Assembly (NCBI RefSeq): GCF_004354365.1
Contig: NZ_SJCY01000002.1
Span: forward strand, 62,001 to 126,000
Length of the DNA stretch: 64,000 nt
Origin: Pedobacter changchengzhani
GTDB lineage: Bacteria > Bacteroidota > Bacteroidia > Sphingobacteriales > Sphingobacteriaceae
Reading direction: 5' to 3'
The notes beneath the pieces were generated by a model. It was not told the DNA's origin, made no database searches, and saw only the letters and a program-made list of their open reading frames with translations. Position 1 is the stretch's first letter, and the number at the start of each line of letters is the position of its first letter. Below, one piece after another: positions 23,624-32,786 of the stretch. A program made the position numbers and the translations under genes.

Positions 23624-24530
23624 ATTGAGTATGCTTCTTACTAAAAAAACGATCTAAAAATGAAGTGTTGAAAATTATTATTGACACCAACAATAGACAA
23701 TATGCAAAAACCTGCGCCAAATCTATTTTCTCATCAAAATAGAAAAAAGCCACGGTAAATGCAACAATTGGATTAAGATATATAAGAATACCTAGAGCCG
23801 ATGATGGCATGCCAACTAAAGCATAAGCGTTTAAAAATAATGGGATGATCGTAAATAAAATAGCAATTAAAAAAATATGCCCCCAAAATAAACCCTCGAT
23901 AGGTATTGGTTCTGATTTTAAAAAATGATATGGCAACATCAACAAGCCCGATATAATTAATTGTAAACCTAGCAAAATGAACTTATCAACCTCCTTAATC
24001 AATTTCAAAATTACAATATATAGTGCATAAAAAGATGCAATAATTATCGACCAAACTACTTCATGTACAGAACCTGTAGCTAATAAGACAATGCTTACAA
24101 TCGCAACTGTCATAGCGATTATTTTAGATTTTGTAACCCTCTCTTTTAAAAAAATAAACCCACAAAAAGCAGTTATTAATGGGCAGACTAAATAAGCAAA
24201 CGCGGCTGATTTTAAACTTACAAAATTAACAGCGTACATGTAAGTAAACCAGTTACAACTAATTAAAATTGATGAAATAATGGTTAAAGAAACAAACTTA
24301 AATTTGTTTCTTTTCGTTAATTCCACAAAAAATTTAAAATCGGCATTTAAGTTCTTCCACTTAAATATGAGGATGGTGAGCCAAATAATTATGCAAGAAA
24401 CGAATACTCTATAAAATAAAATTTCCTCAGGCAGAAAGGCCTTAAGATCGCGCAATGGTACAGACATTGTACCCCATATTACATAAGGAACAATGCCTGC
24501 CAATAAATACCCTCGATTAAGCTGCGCCAA
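23616..24530 (-). CDS. rarD: EamA-family permease, RarD-like
   Basis: A 304-residue drug/metabolite-transporter-superfamily permease with ten predicted membrane segments in two EamA halves. The N-terminus GYLLAGIVPYVIWGTMSVPL and the following FRV-type segment (EEILFYRVFVSCIIIW) are those of the RarD subfamily. It ends within the recG start (8-nt overlap) and begins 1 nt after ridA. The transported compound is unknown; the symbol reflects subfamily resemblance only. Confidence 0.85.
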   Translation of the reverse strand: MAQLNRGYLLAGIVPYVIWGTMSVPLRDLKAFLPEEILFYRVFVSCIIIWLTILIFKWKNLNADFKFFVELTKRNKFKFVSLTIISSILISCNWFTYMYAVNFVSLKSAAFAYLVCPLITAFCGFIFLKERVTKSKIIAMTVAIVSIVLLATGSVHEVVWSIIIASFYALYIVILKLIKEVDKFILLGLQLIISGLLMLPYHFLKSEPIPIEGLFWGHIFLIAILFTIIPLFLNAYALVGMPSSALGILIYLNPIVAFTVAFFYFDEKIDLAQVFAYCLLLVSIIIFNTSFLDRFFSKKHTQFG

Positions 24531-24531
24531 A

Positions 24532-24912
24532 TTAATGAGCTATTGCAATTGCCGAAATCTCTACATTAACATTTTTAGGTAATACAGATACTTGAACGGT
24601 TTCTCTAGCGGGAAATTCTGCTGTAAAATATTGCCCATAAACTTCATTCACTTGCGCAAACGTTCCCATATCACTCAAAAAAATTGTTGTTTTAACTATG
24701 TGATCGAAACTTAATTCTGCTTCTAACAGAATAGCTTTTAGGTTACGCATTACTTGATGGGTTTCTTCTTCGATGTTTGTTAAATTCAATTCTCCGCTCT
24801 CTGGGTTAATGGCAATTTGGCCAGATACAAATAAAAAATTACCAGCCTTAACAGCTTGACTATATGGGCCGATTGGCGTAGGAGCACTAGAAGTATTTAC
24901 AATTGTTTTCAT
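24532..24912 (-). CDS. ridA: RidA family reactive-intermediate deaminase
   Basis: A 126-residue RidA, which hydrolyses reactive enamine/imine intermediates from PLP enzymes. Visible family residues: GPYSQAVKAGNFLFVSGQI at the N-terminus, the HQVMRNLKAIL helix, and the substrate-carboxylate-binding Arg in FPARETVQVSVLPKN, followed by VEISAIAI. It is full length. It leads the ridA-rarD-recG operon. A TATCTTTG -7 match on the minus strand (24968-24961) lies 48 nt before the start. Confidence 0.95.
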   Translation of the reverse strand: MKTIVNTSSAPTPIGPYSQAVKAGNFLFVSGQIAINPESGELNLTNIEEETHQVMRNLKAILLEAELSFDHIVKTTIFLSDMGTFAQVNEVYGQYFTAEFPARETVQVSVLPKNVNVEISAIAIAH

Positions 24913-25044
24913 TAAGTAAGGATTAAAGTTTAATATTCAATGATAATGTATTATTATTTTCAAAGATACAACGTATCGTAGATCAGACGAATTTATGTAA
25001 ATCTTTTCTAACATGGTTAATTATGGAAATGCAAAATCCATATA

Positions 25045-25086
25045 AACAAAAAATGGCCTCGATTTACATCGAAGCCATTTTTTGTT
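25045..25086 (-). terminator. Terminator of the ompA-like gene
   Basis: Arms AACAAAAAATGGC-TCGA (25045-25062) and TCGA-GCCATTTTTTGTT (25069-25086) form a stem of about 17 bp. On the minus strand it follows the OmpA stop and has a T-rich 3' arm. Confidence 0.88.
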
Positions 25087-25101
25087 AATTGTATTGAAAG
25101 A

Positions 25102-26475
25102 CTAGTTTCTAGCAGTTTCAACACGACGATTTTGCATACGACCTTCTTCAGTATCGTTTGAAGCAATTGGATTAGCTTCACCAAAACCTTTTGTAGAAAC
25201 TTGGCTAGAATTAACACCAGAGTTTACTAAATAAGTTTTAACAGAATTAGCTCTGTCTTTAGATAACTTCACATTATATGCAGCAGTACCTTCGCTTGAA
25301 GCGTAACCGTTTAAAGTTACTTTACCACCGTTTTCACGTAATACAGAAGATAATTTATCTAAAGTTGGATATGACTCAGTTTTTAAAACTGATGAGTTAA
25401 AATCAAATCTGATTGCTTCCATACCAGTCATAGAAGAAGCTGCAGCGGCAGCTTCAGTCATTTTAGGAAGTGGACAACCTGATCCATCAACAGCAGTACC
25501 TGCAGGAGTTCCTGGGCATTTGTCAAATTGATCAGCAACACCATCACCATCAGTATCTTTTTTCAATCCTTCGATTGCACCTTCAACACTAGTAACGCGT
25601 TTTTTCAATGCTTCTAACTCAGCACGTAATGAAGGATCTTTCAATTCATCATACATAGTAGCTAATGGGTTAGTCCACTCTAAACTTGGTTTAGCTGAAG
25701 AACCTAAAGAGAATTCTAAACCAGCATATCCATAAGAGAAATGATCGTTAGAACTTGTTTTACCATAAACACCATCTAAATTATCATCATCCATGAAGTT
25801 CATCGTGTAACCTAAATTAAAGTTAACTCTTTCAGAAACTTTAAATTTAACACCTGCACCAACTGGGATGTAGAAAGTCTTCAAATAATCACTTCTGTTA
25901 CCAGATTTAACGATTGCACTTCCACCATCAGGATTTCCACCACCAGTTCCTTTAAAGTCTGTTGTAACATTTGCTGCGTTAGTAAGTTTAGGCGCATAAG
26001 CCATATAACCACCACCTACAGTAACGAAAAATCCTACTGAATTCTCACGACGTAAGAAATCAATTGAACCAACATTAACAACTGCACGTAAATCAGCAGC
26101 ATACTGAAGTTGAGTTTCAAAGCTCTTATCAGTTGATGCAGCACCTTGAATGCTCATATCATTTGAACCAGAAACTTTTCCACGTAAACCATTCAACTCT
26201 AACGCGAAAGAATGACCTAATTGCTTACGGATATTTAAACCGTAACCTAAATTAACATCCCATCTGTTAAAATCGTTTGTACCGCCAATAGCAACAATAG
26301 GTGCTAAAACACCTCCGTTAACGCCAATTGACCAAGTTCTGTACTGGGCTCTTCCACCAAACGTTTTGGCAGAAGAAGTCATTGCAGGCATATCTTGAGC
26401 GACAGCAAGAGAAGCTACTCCTGTTAGTGCCACTAAAGAAAGCGCAAGACTTTTCTTTAAAGTAGAATAATTCAT
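25102..26475 (-). CDS. OmpA family outer-membrane porin with TSP3 linker
   Basis: A 457-residue protein with a signal peptide (LALSLVALTGVASLAVAQ), an N-terminal beta-barrel of about 250 residues, and a short coiled region (LRAELEALKKRVTSVEGAI). Next comes a calcium-binding thrombospondin type-3 linker (DTDGDGVADQFDKCPG near 306), then the C-terminal OmpA peptidoglycan-binding domain (FDFNSSVLKTESYPTLDKLS, LNGYASSEGTAAYNVKLSKDRA, RRVETARN). It ties the outer membrane to the cell wall. A consensus promoter lies upstream and a strong terminator downstream, as expected for an abundant protein. Confidence 0.95.
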   Translation of the reverse strand: MNYSTLKKSLALSLVALTGVASLAVAQDMPAMTSSAKTFGGRAQYRTWSIGVNGGVLAPIVAIGGTNDFNRWDVNLGYGLNIRKQLGHSFALELNGLRGKVSGSNDMSIQGAASTDKSFETQLQYAADLRAVVNVGSIDFLRRENSVGFFVTVGGGYMAYAPKLTNAANVTTDFKGTGGGNPDGGSAIVKSGNRSDYLKTFYIPVGAGVKFKVSERVNFNLGYTMNFMDDDNLDGVYGKTSSNDHFSYGYAGLEFSLGSSAKPSLEWTNPLATMYDELKDPSLRAELEALKKRVTSVEGAIEGLKKDTDGDGVADQFDKCPGTPAGTAVDGSGCPLPKMTEAAAAASSMTGMEAIRFDFNSSVLKTESYPTLDKLSSVLRENGGKVTLNGYASSEGTAAYNVKLSKDRANSVKTYLVNSGVNSSQVSTKGFGEANPIASNDTEEGRMQNRRVETARN

Positions 26476-26528
26476 AATCTTTTTTTTTTAAGGGTTAAAC
26501 AACTAAATTGATTAATTTTTTAGCAACG

Positions 26529-26558
26529 CAAAATTAAACAAAAATTTACATTTTCAAA
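26529..26558 (-). promoter_or_regulatory. Promoter of the ompA-like gene
   Basis: On the minus strand, TTTG (26558-26555), an 18-nt spacer and TAATTTTG (26536-26529). The expected mRNA leader is about 48 nt. Confidence 0.75.
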
Positions 26559-26606
26559 CTTTTAAACAAATTCCGTTCCAAAATTCTTATTAATTAATCA
26601 TTTTGA

Positions 26607-26614
26607 TACATTTG
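26607..26614 (+). promoter_or_regulatory. -7 element TACATTTG for the aminopeptidase gene
   Basis: It matches TAnnTTTG and lies 28 nt before the preferred ATG (26643) and only 13 nt before an earlier ATG (26628). No clear -33 element is seen. Confidence 0.5.
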
Positions 26615-26642
26615 AACCGTCGCTAATATGGCGCTAAGCTAC

Positions 26643-27932
26643 ATGAAATATCCGAGTATTAGTAATAAATTACCTATTTTAAATAGACAAAACTATATTA
26701 AACAGCTAAAAAACAATTCTTTAAGTGTTTTTAATGCCAATGATGAGTTCCCGAGAAGTGGTGACCAAACGTTTTCTTTTAAACAAAATGCCGATTTATT
26801 TTATTTATCAGGGATAGATCAAGAGCAGACAATATTGCTGTTATACCCGGATTGTCCTAATCCTTTGTATAGAGAAGTCCTATTTTTAAGACAGACAAAC
26901 GATTTTATAAAAGTGTGGGAGGGTTATAAATATACCAAAGAGCAGGCGCAATTAGCCTCGGGCATAAACAATATATTTTGGTTAGAAGATTTTGAGAACA
27001 TCTTACACAGTATTGTTCACTATGCTGACTATATCTACCTAAACACTAATGAGAACAATAAATACACAGATTCCATACCTTACAGAGATATTCGTTTTAT
27101 AGAACAGATGCGCTCGAAATATCCATTGCATCATTATGAACGTGCTGCACCAATTATGCGCAACTTGAGGGCTATAAAATCTGAAATTGAAATTTCTCTC
27201 ACCCAAAAGGCTTGCTCAATTACTCGCGATGCTTTTTTGAGGGTATTAAAATTTGTTAAACCTAGCGTTAAAGAATATGAAATTGAAGCTGAAATTATTC
27301 ACGAATTCATTCGTCAAGGCGCAACAGGCCATGCATACCCACCAATTATAGCATCAGGTCACAATGCAAATATTCTTCATTATGGCGATAACAATCAGCA
27401 ATGCAAAAAAGGTGATGTAATTTTATTTGATTTCGGTGCAGAATACGCAAATTATAATGCAGATATGAGCAGGGCAATTCCTGTAAATGGAAAGTTTACC
27501 AAAAGGCAAAAAGAAGTATATAATGCAGTTTTACATGTAATGAAAGAGGCAAGCAAATTATTAGTTGATGGAATTACGGGGAAAATTTACCACGAACAGG
27601 TGGGCGAATTAATGACGGAGCAACTTATAAATCTCAAACTACTTACTTTAGATGATGTAAAAAACCAAAAGAGCAGTTATCCAGCGTACAAAAAATATTT
27701 TATGCACGGCACTTCTCATCACTTAGGGTTGGATTTGCACGATTTTGGGGGAAGATATACACCTTTCGCAAATGGGAATATATTAACTGTAGAACCGGGT
27801 ATTTATATCCCCGAGGAAGGCTTAGGTATTCGCCTAGAAAACAATATTTTAATTACTGCAAGCGGAAATATTGATTTAATGGCCGATATACCTATAGAAA
27901 CCGAAGAAATTGAGGAGATAATGAACCAATAA
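26643..27932 (+). CDS. pepP: Xaa-Pro aminopeptidase (aminopeptidase P)
   Basis: A pita-bread metallopeptidase of 429 residues that removes N-terminal residues preceding proline. Two-metal ligands are visible: FDFGAEYANYNADMSR (two Asp), GTSHHLGLDLHD (His), VEPGIYIPEEGLGIRLEN (Glu) and a preceding EGR-type segment. The N-terminal creatinase-like domain is intact (FLSGIDQEQTILLLYPD-like). Two in-frame ATGs are possible, 26628 and 26643. I prefer the second because the promoter -7 element ends at 26614. It converges with meaB. Confidence 0.93.
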   Translation: MKYPSISNKLPILNRQNYIKQLKNNSLSVFNANDEFPRSGDQTFSFKQNADLFYLSGIDQEQTILLLYPDCPNPLYREVLFLRQTNDFIKVWEGYKYTKEQAQLASGINNIFWLEDFENILHSIVHYADYIYLNTNENNKYTDSIPYRDIRFIEQMRSKYPLHHYERAAPIMRNLRAIKSEIEISLTQKACSITRDAFLRVLKFVKPSVKEYEIEAEIIHEFIRQGATGHAYPPIIASGHNANILHYGDNNQQCKKGDVILFDFGAEYANYNADMSRAIPVNGKFTKRQKEVYNAVLHVMKEASKLLVDGITGKIYHEQVGELMTEQLINLKLLTLDDVKNQKSSYPAYKKYFMHGTSHHLGLDLHDFGGRYTPFANGNILTVEPGIYIPEEGLGIRLENNILITASGNIDLMADIPIETEEIEEIMNQ

Positions 27933-27942
27933 ATCGGTTTTT

Positions 27943-27970
27943 AGTTGGCAATTGGAAGTTTTAAGTTTGT
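27943..27970 (+). repeat. Heptad units between pepP and meaB
   Basis: Four degenerate 7-nt units: AGTTGGC, AATTGGA, AGTTTTA and AGTTTGT. They lie in the 80-bp convergent gap and resemble the AGTTGGC units at 46877-46941. Confidence 0.45.
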
Positions 27971-28012
27971 GGCGCTTATTTAATCAATCTAACATGACAA
28001 CGATCAATTGGC

Positions 28013-28912
28013 TCAATCTTCCCTTCCAAACTCATCCGCAAAACGATAAATATTAAAATCATTTGTTTTTAAAGCTTCGCTAATTTTGTTGCGGAGCTTT
28101 TTTTTATCTACGTTTTTCATTTTTCCCTGCTGAATAATTCGCCATGCTTTCTCTGCATACAAAAACTCCTTTCGGGTTTGATCGAGCTCAACTGGCGTAA
28201 TAATCCATTTGCAGAGATCTTCGATACCAATATTTTTAGCAGCAACTGTTTTTATAATTGGAATTGGTTTGACGCTTTGGTGTATTATTTTCTTTAATGT
28301 ATTTGCGAAACCATCCGCTCCTTCCCGATCTGCTTTATTAACTACGAAACAATCGGCTATTTCCATTAGGCCTGATTTTATGTTTTGTATCTCATCTCCC
28401 GATTCGGGCACTAAAACAACAATAGTCCGATCGGCCAAACCCGCAATTTCTACTTCCGATTGGCCTACACCCACCGTTTCGACTAGGATTAAATCAAAAT
28501 TAGAAGCCCTTAAAACATCAACCATTTCTATTGTCTTCGTCGAAATTCCACCTAAAGCACCGCGGGTAGCCAAAGAACGTATAAACACATTTGGATTATT
28601 AAACTGTGCCGACATCCGAATTCGATCGCCAAGTAAAGAACCAAAATTAAAAGGCGAGGTTGGATCAATCGCTAAAATTGCAATTCGTTTATTCGATGCT
28701 ACAAAATAGTTTGTAATGGCATTTACTAAAGTGCTCTTACCTGCACCAGGTGGACCAGTGATTCCAATTACCGGCACATTTGCACCACTATCCAAATGCC
28801 TCAAAATAGCGCACGACGGCGAAATATCGTTTTCAACAAGGGTTAATGTCCTCGCCAAAGATTTAAAATTGCCACTTTTAATTTCGGCTATAATGGATAG
28901 ATGCGTATTCAT
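28013..28912 (-). CDS. meaB: Methylmalonyl-CoA mutase-associated GTPase MeaB
   Basis: A 299-residue G3E-type P-loop GTPase (MeaB/ArgK), the chaperone that guards adenosylcobalamin loading of methylmalonyl-CoA mutase. Walker A is GPPGAGKS (53-60). The Mg-binding ILAIDPTSPFNFGSLLGDR block, ETVGVGQSEVEIAGLAD (switch II) and NKAD base-recognition motif follow. The ATG complementary to 28910-28912 is chosen over a start 20 codons upstream, because the predicted promoter lies between them. No mutase gene is adjacent; meaB is alone here. Confidence 0.93.
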   Translation of the reverse strand: MNTHLSIIAEIKSGNFKSLARTLTLVENDISPSCAILRHLDSGANVPVIGITGPPGAGKSTLVNAITNYFVASNKRIAILAIDPTSPFNFGSLLGDRIRMSAQFNNPNVFIRSLATRGALGGISTKTIEMVDVLRASNFDLILVETVGVGQSEVEIAGLADRTIVVLVPESGDEIQNIKSGLMEIADCFVVNKADREGADGFANTLKKIIHQSVKPIPIIKTVAAKNIGIEDLCKWIITPVELDQTRKEFLYAEKAWRIIQQGKMKNVDKKKLRNKISEALKTNDFNIYRFADEFGRED

Positions 28913-28939
28913 CAATAAAACTATCTTTGTACAAATAAA

Positions 28940-28973
28940 CAAAAATATACAGCATAAGTAGCTATAAAGCAAA
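28940..28973 (-). promoter_or_regulatory. Promoter of meaB
   Basis: On the minus strand, TTTG (28973-28970), a 22-nt spacer and TATTTTTG (28947-28940). It would start transcription about 20 nt before the chosen meaB ATG. On the other strand, TATCTTTG at 28922-28929 may serve the divergent glycosyltransferase gene. Confidence 0.55.
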
Positions 28974-28977
28974 CTAA

Positions 28978-29856
28978 ATGAAAGTTACCGGATTTACCTT
29001 TATAAGAAATGCAATCGCTAACGATTATCCAGTTAAAGAAGCCATACTTTCTGTATTGCCATTATGCGATGATTTTATTGTGGCACTAGGAAATTCTACC
29101 GATGAGACTGAAGCACTTATAAAAAGCATAGATCCTGAAAAAATTAAAACGGTATCCACTGTGTGGGATGAAAGCTTAAAAGAAGGAGGACAAGTTTTCG
29201 CAACTGAAACCGATAAAGCACTTGCCAATATCCCTATTGATACCGATTGGATGATTTACATTCAAGGCGATGAAGCGATACACGAAGATTATCTTCAAAT
29301 TATTAAAAAAGAAATGCAAGCTGAGCTTAACAATAAAAATGTTGAGGCACTTCTTTTAAAATACAAACATTTTTATGCTTCTTACGATTATTTAGCGGAA
29401 TCTCGCAGGTGGTATAGAAGAGAAGTTAGGATAATAAAAAACTTAAAGGGTGTTCATTCTTATCGCGATGCGCAAGGATTTAGGATTAACGACCGAAAAT
29501 TAAAAGTTAAACTCATCGATGCATATATTTATCATTATGGCTGGGTAAAACCACCAAAGGGTTTGCAAGGAAAAGTGCGAAACTTCAATCAATTTTATCA
29601 ATCTGAAGACTGGATTGAGCAAAATTTCCCCGTGCAAGATACTTATGATATGCACAATGCAGACCGGCTGATTCATTTTGAAGGCTCACACCCAAAAGTA
29701 ATGAGAGACAGAATTGCATCTGCAAATTGGAAATTCGATAAGGATTTAACCAAAGAAACGCCTAAAATGAACTTGAGAAGAAAAATACTCCAAAAAATTG
29801 AAGATTTAACTGGTATTCGCATGTTCGAATACCGTAATTATAAAATTGTAAAATAA
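28978..29856 (+). CDS. Glycosyltransferase family 2-like protein
   Basis: A 292-residue GT-A-fold protein. The N-terminus MKVTGFTFIRNAI and the following DDFIVALGNSTDETEALI are those of GT2 relatives. A metal-site-like QGDEAIHED sits near residue 96-104 in place of the classical DxD. The C-terminal half (RRWYRREVRIIKN...HYGWVKPP) resembles LPS-modifying GT2 proteins. It opens the glycan locus and abuts the next gene with no gap (stop to ATG). Acceptor and donor are unknown. Confidence 0.82.
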   Translation: MKVTGFTFIRNAIANDYPVKEAILSVLPLCDDFIVALGNSTDETEALIKSIDPEKIKTVSTVWDESLKEGGQVFATETDKALANIPIDTDWMIYIQGDEAIHEDYLQIIKKEMQAELNNKNVEALLLKYKHFYASYDYLAESRRWYRREVRIIKNLKGVHSYRDAQGFRINDRKLKVKLIDAYIYHYGWVKPPKGLQGKVRNFNQFYQSEDWIEQNFPVQDTYDMHNADRLIHFEGSHPKVMRDRIASANWKFDKDLTKETPKMNLRRKILQKIEDLTGIRMFEYRNYKIVK

Positions 29857-30843
29857 ATGCAAAAAAGCGTTTCAATTGTAATTCCAAATTATAACGGCAA
29901 GCTTTTATTAGAAAAATACTTGCCTTCAGTATTTATTGCTGCAAAAAATGCCAAAACCGTTTTCGAAGTAATTGTAATTGATGACGGATCAAAAGATGAT
30001 AGCATTTCATTTATTCAGCTCAACTACCCTAATGTTAATTTATTAGTAAACGATAAAAATAGAGGTTTTTCGTACACCTGTAACCATGGTATCCGCGAAG
30101 CCAAATATGAACTTATTCTACTTTTAAATTCTGATGTTAAACTAACACCTGATTATTTTGAACATCAATGGAAATACTTTGAGAAAGTAGACACATTTGG
30201 CGTAATGGGTCGAATTATGAGTTTTGATGAGACCAGAATTGAAGATGCAGCTCGACTGCTCTATTATAGTGGCTGTAGAATAAAGGCAAACAAATTTTAT
30301 TATAGCGAAGTTATAGGCGACGAAAATGTTTACACCGCCTACCTTTCGGGGGCTAATGCTTTGGTTGATGCAAAAAAGCTAAAAGAACTAGGTGGTTTTG
30401 ATGAAATTTATTCACCTTTCTCATCAGAAGATTTTGATTTAAGTTTGCGCGCTTGGCAATTGGGCTGGAAATGCTATTACGAACACCGTTCATTTTGCTT
30501 TCATCATGTTAGCGGCAGTACAAAAACGCAAATTAAATCAAGCTTTATTAAAAAAATTTACTACCGCAACCGCTACATCTTACAGGGCATCCATCTTCAA
30601 GGCTTAAGAAAACTTCTATATCCATTACAGCAAATCTTTACTGAGCTTTTACCAAAATTACTAACTGGTAAACTATGGGTTTTAGAAAGCTATAAAGATT
30701 ATCTCGCACACAAAGAATTGATAAAACGCAGCGAACAACGTTTAAATAATTTAAAGAAGAAGCATAAATCCGATTTGAACATTTCAAATATTATGCAAAT
30801 AATAAATACCGCGCTATCAAGCAAAAAAATTAAGCGCTTATAA
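29857..30843 (+). CDS. Glycosyltransferase family 2
   Basis: A 328-residue GT2 enzyme with the complete signature: SIVIPNYNG at the N-terminus, VIVIDDGSKDDS, the DxD equivalent LLLNSDVKLTPD, and a late acceptor-site block LGGFDEIYSPFSSEDFDLSLRAW with the general-base-like ED pair. The C-terminal 80 residues are basic and helical, suggesting membrane association. It starts directly after the previous stop, so the two glycosyltransferases are translated in tandem. Confidence 0.9.
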   Translation: MQKSVSIVIPNYNGKLLLEKYLPSVFIAAKNAKTVFEVIVIDDGSKDDSISFIQLNYPNVNLLVNDKNRGFSYTCNHGIREAKYELILLLNSDVKLTPDYFEHQWKYFEKVDTFGVMGRIMSFDETRIEDAARLLYYSGCRIKANKFYYSEVIGDENVYTAYLSGANALVDAKKLKELGGFDEIYSPFSSEDFDLSLRAWQLGWKCYYEHRSFCFHHVSGSTKTQIKSSFIKKIYYRNRYILQGIHLQGLRKLLYPLQQIFTELLPKLLTGKLWVLESYKDYLAHKELIKRSEQRLNNLKKKHKSDLNISNIMQIINTALSSKKIKRL

Positions 30844-30892
30844 TTTTAAAACTCTTCGACATTGAAAACCTATGAGGTTTATTTGAAAACCG

Positions 30893-30900
30893 TACATTTG
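30893..30900 (+). promoter_or_regulatory. -7 element TACATTTG before the MsbA-like gene
   Basis: It matches TAnnTTTG, 68 nt before the preferred ATG at 30969. A -33 element at standard spacing is not evident. Confidence 0.45.
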
Positions 30901-30968
30901 CCAAGTTTTAATTAAATTTTTTGTGGAGATGTTTTGTGCATACTCCGTTTACATATTCCATACATAAA

Positions 30969-32786
30969 ATGAAAACCTATTTTCGTTTATTATCATTTGC
31001 CAAACCGATTGAAAAATTTGCTATTCCGTATGTAATTGCAACACTTTTTGCGATTATTTTTAATACCTTTTTATTTACTTTATTAGGCCCGCTGTTAGAA
31101 ACTTTATTTATTAACGATGCGCCAACAACTTTAAGCAAAGCAAGTTCATCGTTAGATTTTATGGCAAAATTTAGCGAGCAAATAAACATTTGGATCGACC
31201 ACTATGGAAAAATCGAGACCTTAAAATACGTTTGCGTTGTAATTGTAGTTACTGTAGTATTCTCAAATTTATTCCGCTATTTATCGCAACGTTATATGGA
31301 AGATTTACGCGTACATACCCTTTTAAATTTGCGCAGAACCGTTTTTAATAATGTAATGAATTTGCATATTGGTTATTTTAATAATGAGCGCAAGGGCGAT
31401 ATTATTTCTAAAGTTGCATCTGATGTGCAAGTTGTTCAATTTACAGTAACCAATACTTTGCAAGTAGTTTTTAAAGAACCTGTTCAATTAATCTTTTACG
31501 TCATCGTTTTAATTTCCATTTCATTAAAACTTACGTTATTCTCCCTACTTGTTATTCCAGTCTCGGGTTTTATTATAAGTAAAATTGTAAAACGTTTAAG
31601 GCAACAAGCAAAAGAATCTCATGAATCATTTGCGAAAATGATTGGCTTTTTAGATGAATCGTTAAGCGGCATAAAAATTATAAAAGCATTTAATTCTACC
31701 CAACGCGTTAAAGATAAGTTTGATGATGAAAACAAATTCTATTCTTTTTTAAATCGGAAAATGGTTCGTCGCCAGCAACTTGCCTCTCCAGTTTCCCAAA
31801 CTTTAGGTGTTTTAGTAGTTGTTTTTATCGTTTTGTATGGTGGTACAATGATATTAACCGGCCAAGGCGACCTTACACCTTCAAAATTCTTAGTTTACAT
31901 CGCTACATTCTCGCAAGTGATGCAACCTGTAAAAGCTTTAACTGATTCTTTTAGTGGCATTCACTCTGGCATTGCAGCCGGAGACCGTGTATTGGAGTTA
32001 ATTGATACCAAGCCAGAATTGCAAAACAAGCCAAATGCCCAAACGGTAAATGGATTTGAAAAAGCTTTAACATTAGAAAATGTTTCTTTTAATTACGGCG
32101 ATAAACAAATATTAAAAAACATCAACATCGATATAGAAAAAGGAAAAACAATTGCTTTAGTTGGTCCATCTGGGGGCGGAAAAAGTACGCTAATGGATTT
32201 AATTCCCCGTTTCCACGATCCAAAGTCAGGATCAATAAAAATTGATGGATTAGATTTTAGAGATGCAAAGATTGAAGATGTTCGCGCTCAAATGGGCACC
32301 GTTAATCAAGAATCTTTTTTATTTAACGATACCATATTTAATAACATCGCATTTGCAAAACCTGATGCTACCGAGGCAGAAGTAATCGCGGCTGCGAAAA
32401 TTGCAAATGCACACGAGTTTATTTTAAATACCGAAGATGGCTACCAATCATTTGTGGGCGATCGAGGAAATAAATTATCTGGCGGACAAAGACAACGTGT
32501 TTGTATTGCTAGAGCAGTGTTGGCGAATCCGCCGATTATGTTGCTAGATGAGGCAACTTCTGCTTTGGATACAGAATCAGAAAAATTGGTACAAGAAGCG
32601 TTAAATAATTTAATGAAAAACCGAACCTCGATTGTAATCGCACACCGTTTAAGTACAATTCAACATGCCGATAAAATTGTGGTGATTGATAAAGGCGAGG
32701 TTGTTGAAACCGGAAATCATACTGAACTGATGGCGAAAAATGGGCTTTACAGAAGGCTAATTGATATGCAGACTTTTAATGACTAA
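30969..32786 (+). CDS. MsbA-like ABC exporter, fused membrane and ATPase domains
   Basis: A 605-residue half-transporter. Six hydrophobic segments (roughly residues 1-320) include an N-terminal LLSFAKPIEKFAIPYVIATL. The ATPase domain has GPSGGGKST, the Q-loop MGTVNQESFLF, the signature LSGGQRQRVCIARAVL, Walker B IMLLDEATSALD and IAHRLST. Its place between glycosyltransferase genes suggests that it flips lipid A-type or lipid-linked glycans, as MsbA or Wzm/Wzt-like systems do; that is inference. The ATG at 30969 is preferred over one 16 codons upstream. The gene's 3' end overlaps the convergent GT4 gene by 4 nt. Confidence 0.92.
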   Translation: MKTYFRLLSFAKPIEKFAIPYVIATLFAIIFNTFLFTLLGPLLETLFINDAPTTLSKASSSLDFMAKFSEQINIWIDHYGKIETLKYVCVVIVVTVVFSNLFRYLSQRYMEDLRVHTLLNLRRTVFNNVMNLHIGYFNNERKGDIISKVASDVQVVQFTVTNTLQVVFKEPVQLIFYVIVLISISLKLTLFSLLVIPVSGFIISKIVKRLRQQAKESHESFAKMIGFLDESLSGIKIIKAFNSTQRVKDKFDDENKFYSFLNRKMVRRQQLASPVSQTLGVLVVVFIVLYGGTMILTGQGDLTPSKFLVYIATFSQVMQPVKALTDSFSGIHSGIAAGDRVLELIDTKPELQNKPNAQTVNGFEKALTLENVSFNYGDKQILKNINIDIEKGKTIALVGPSGGGKSTLMDLIPRFHDPKSGSIKIDGLDFRDAKIEDVRAQMGTVNQESFLFNDTIFNNIAFAKPDATEAEVIAAAKIANAHEFILNTEDGYQSFVGDRGNKLSGGQRQRVCIARAVLANPPIMLLDEATSALDTESEKLVQEALNNLMKNRTSIVIAHRLSTIQHADKIVVIDKGEVVETGNHTELMAKNGLYRRLIDMQTFND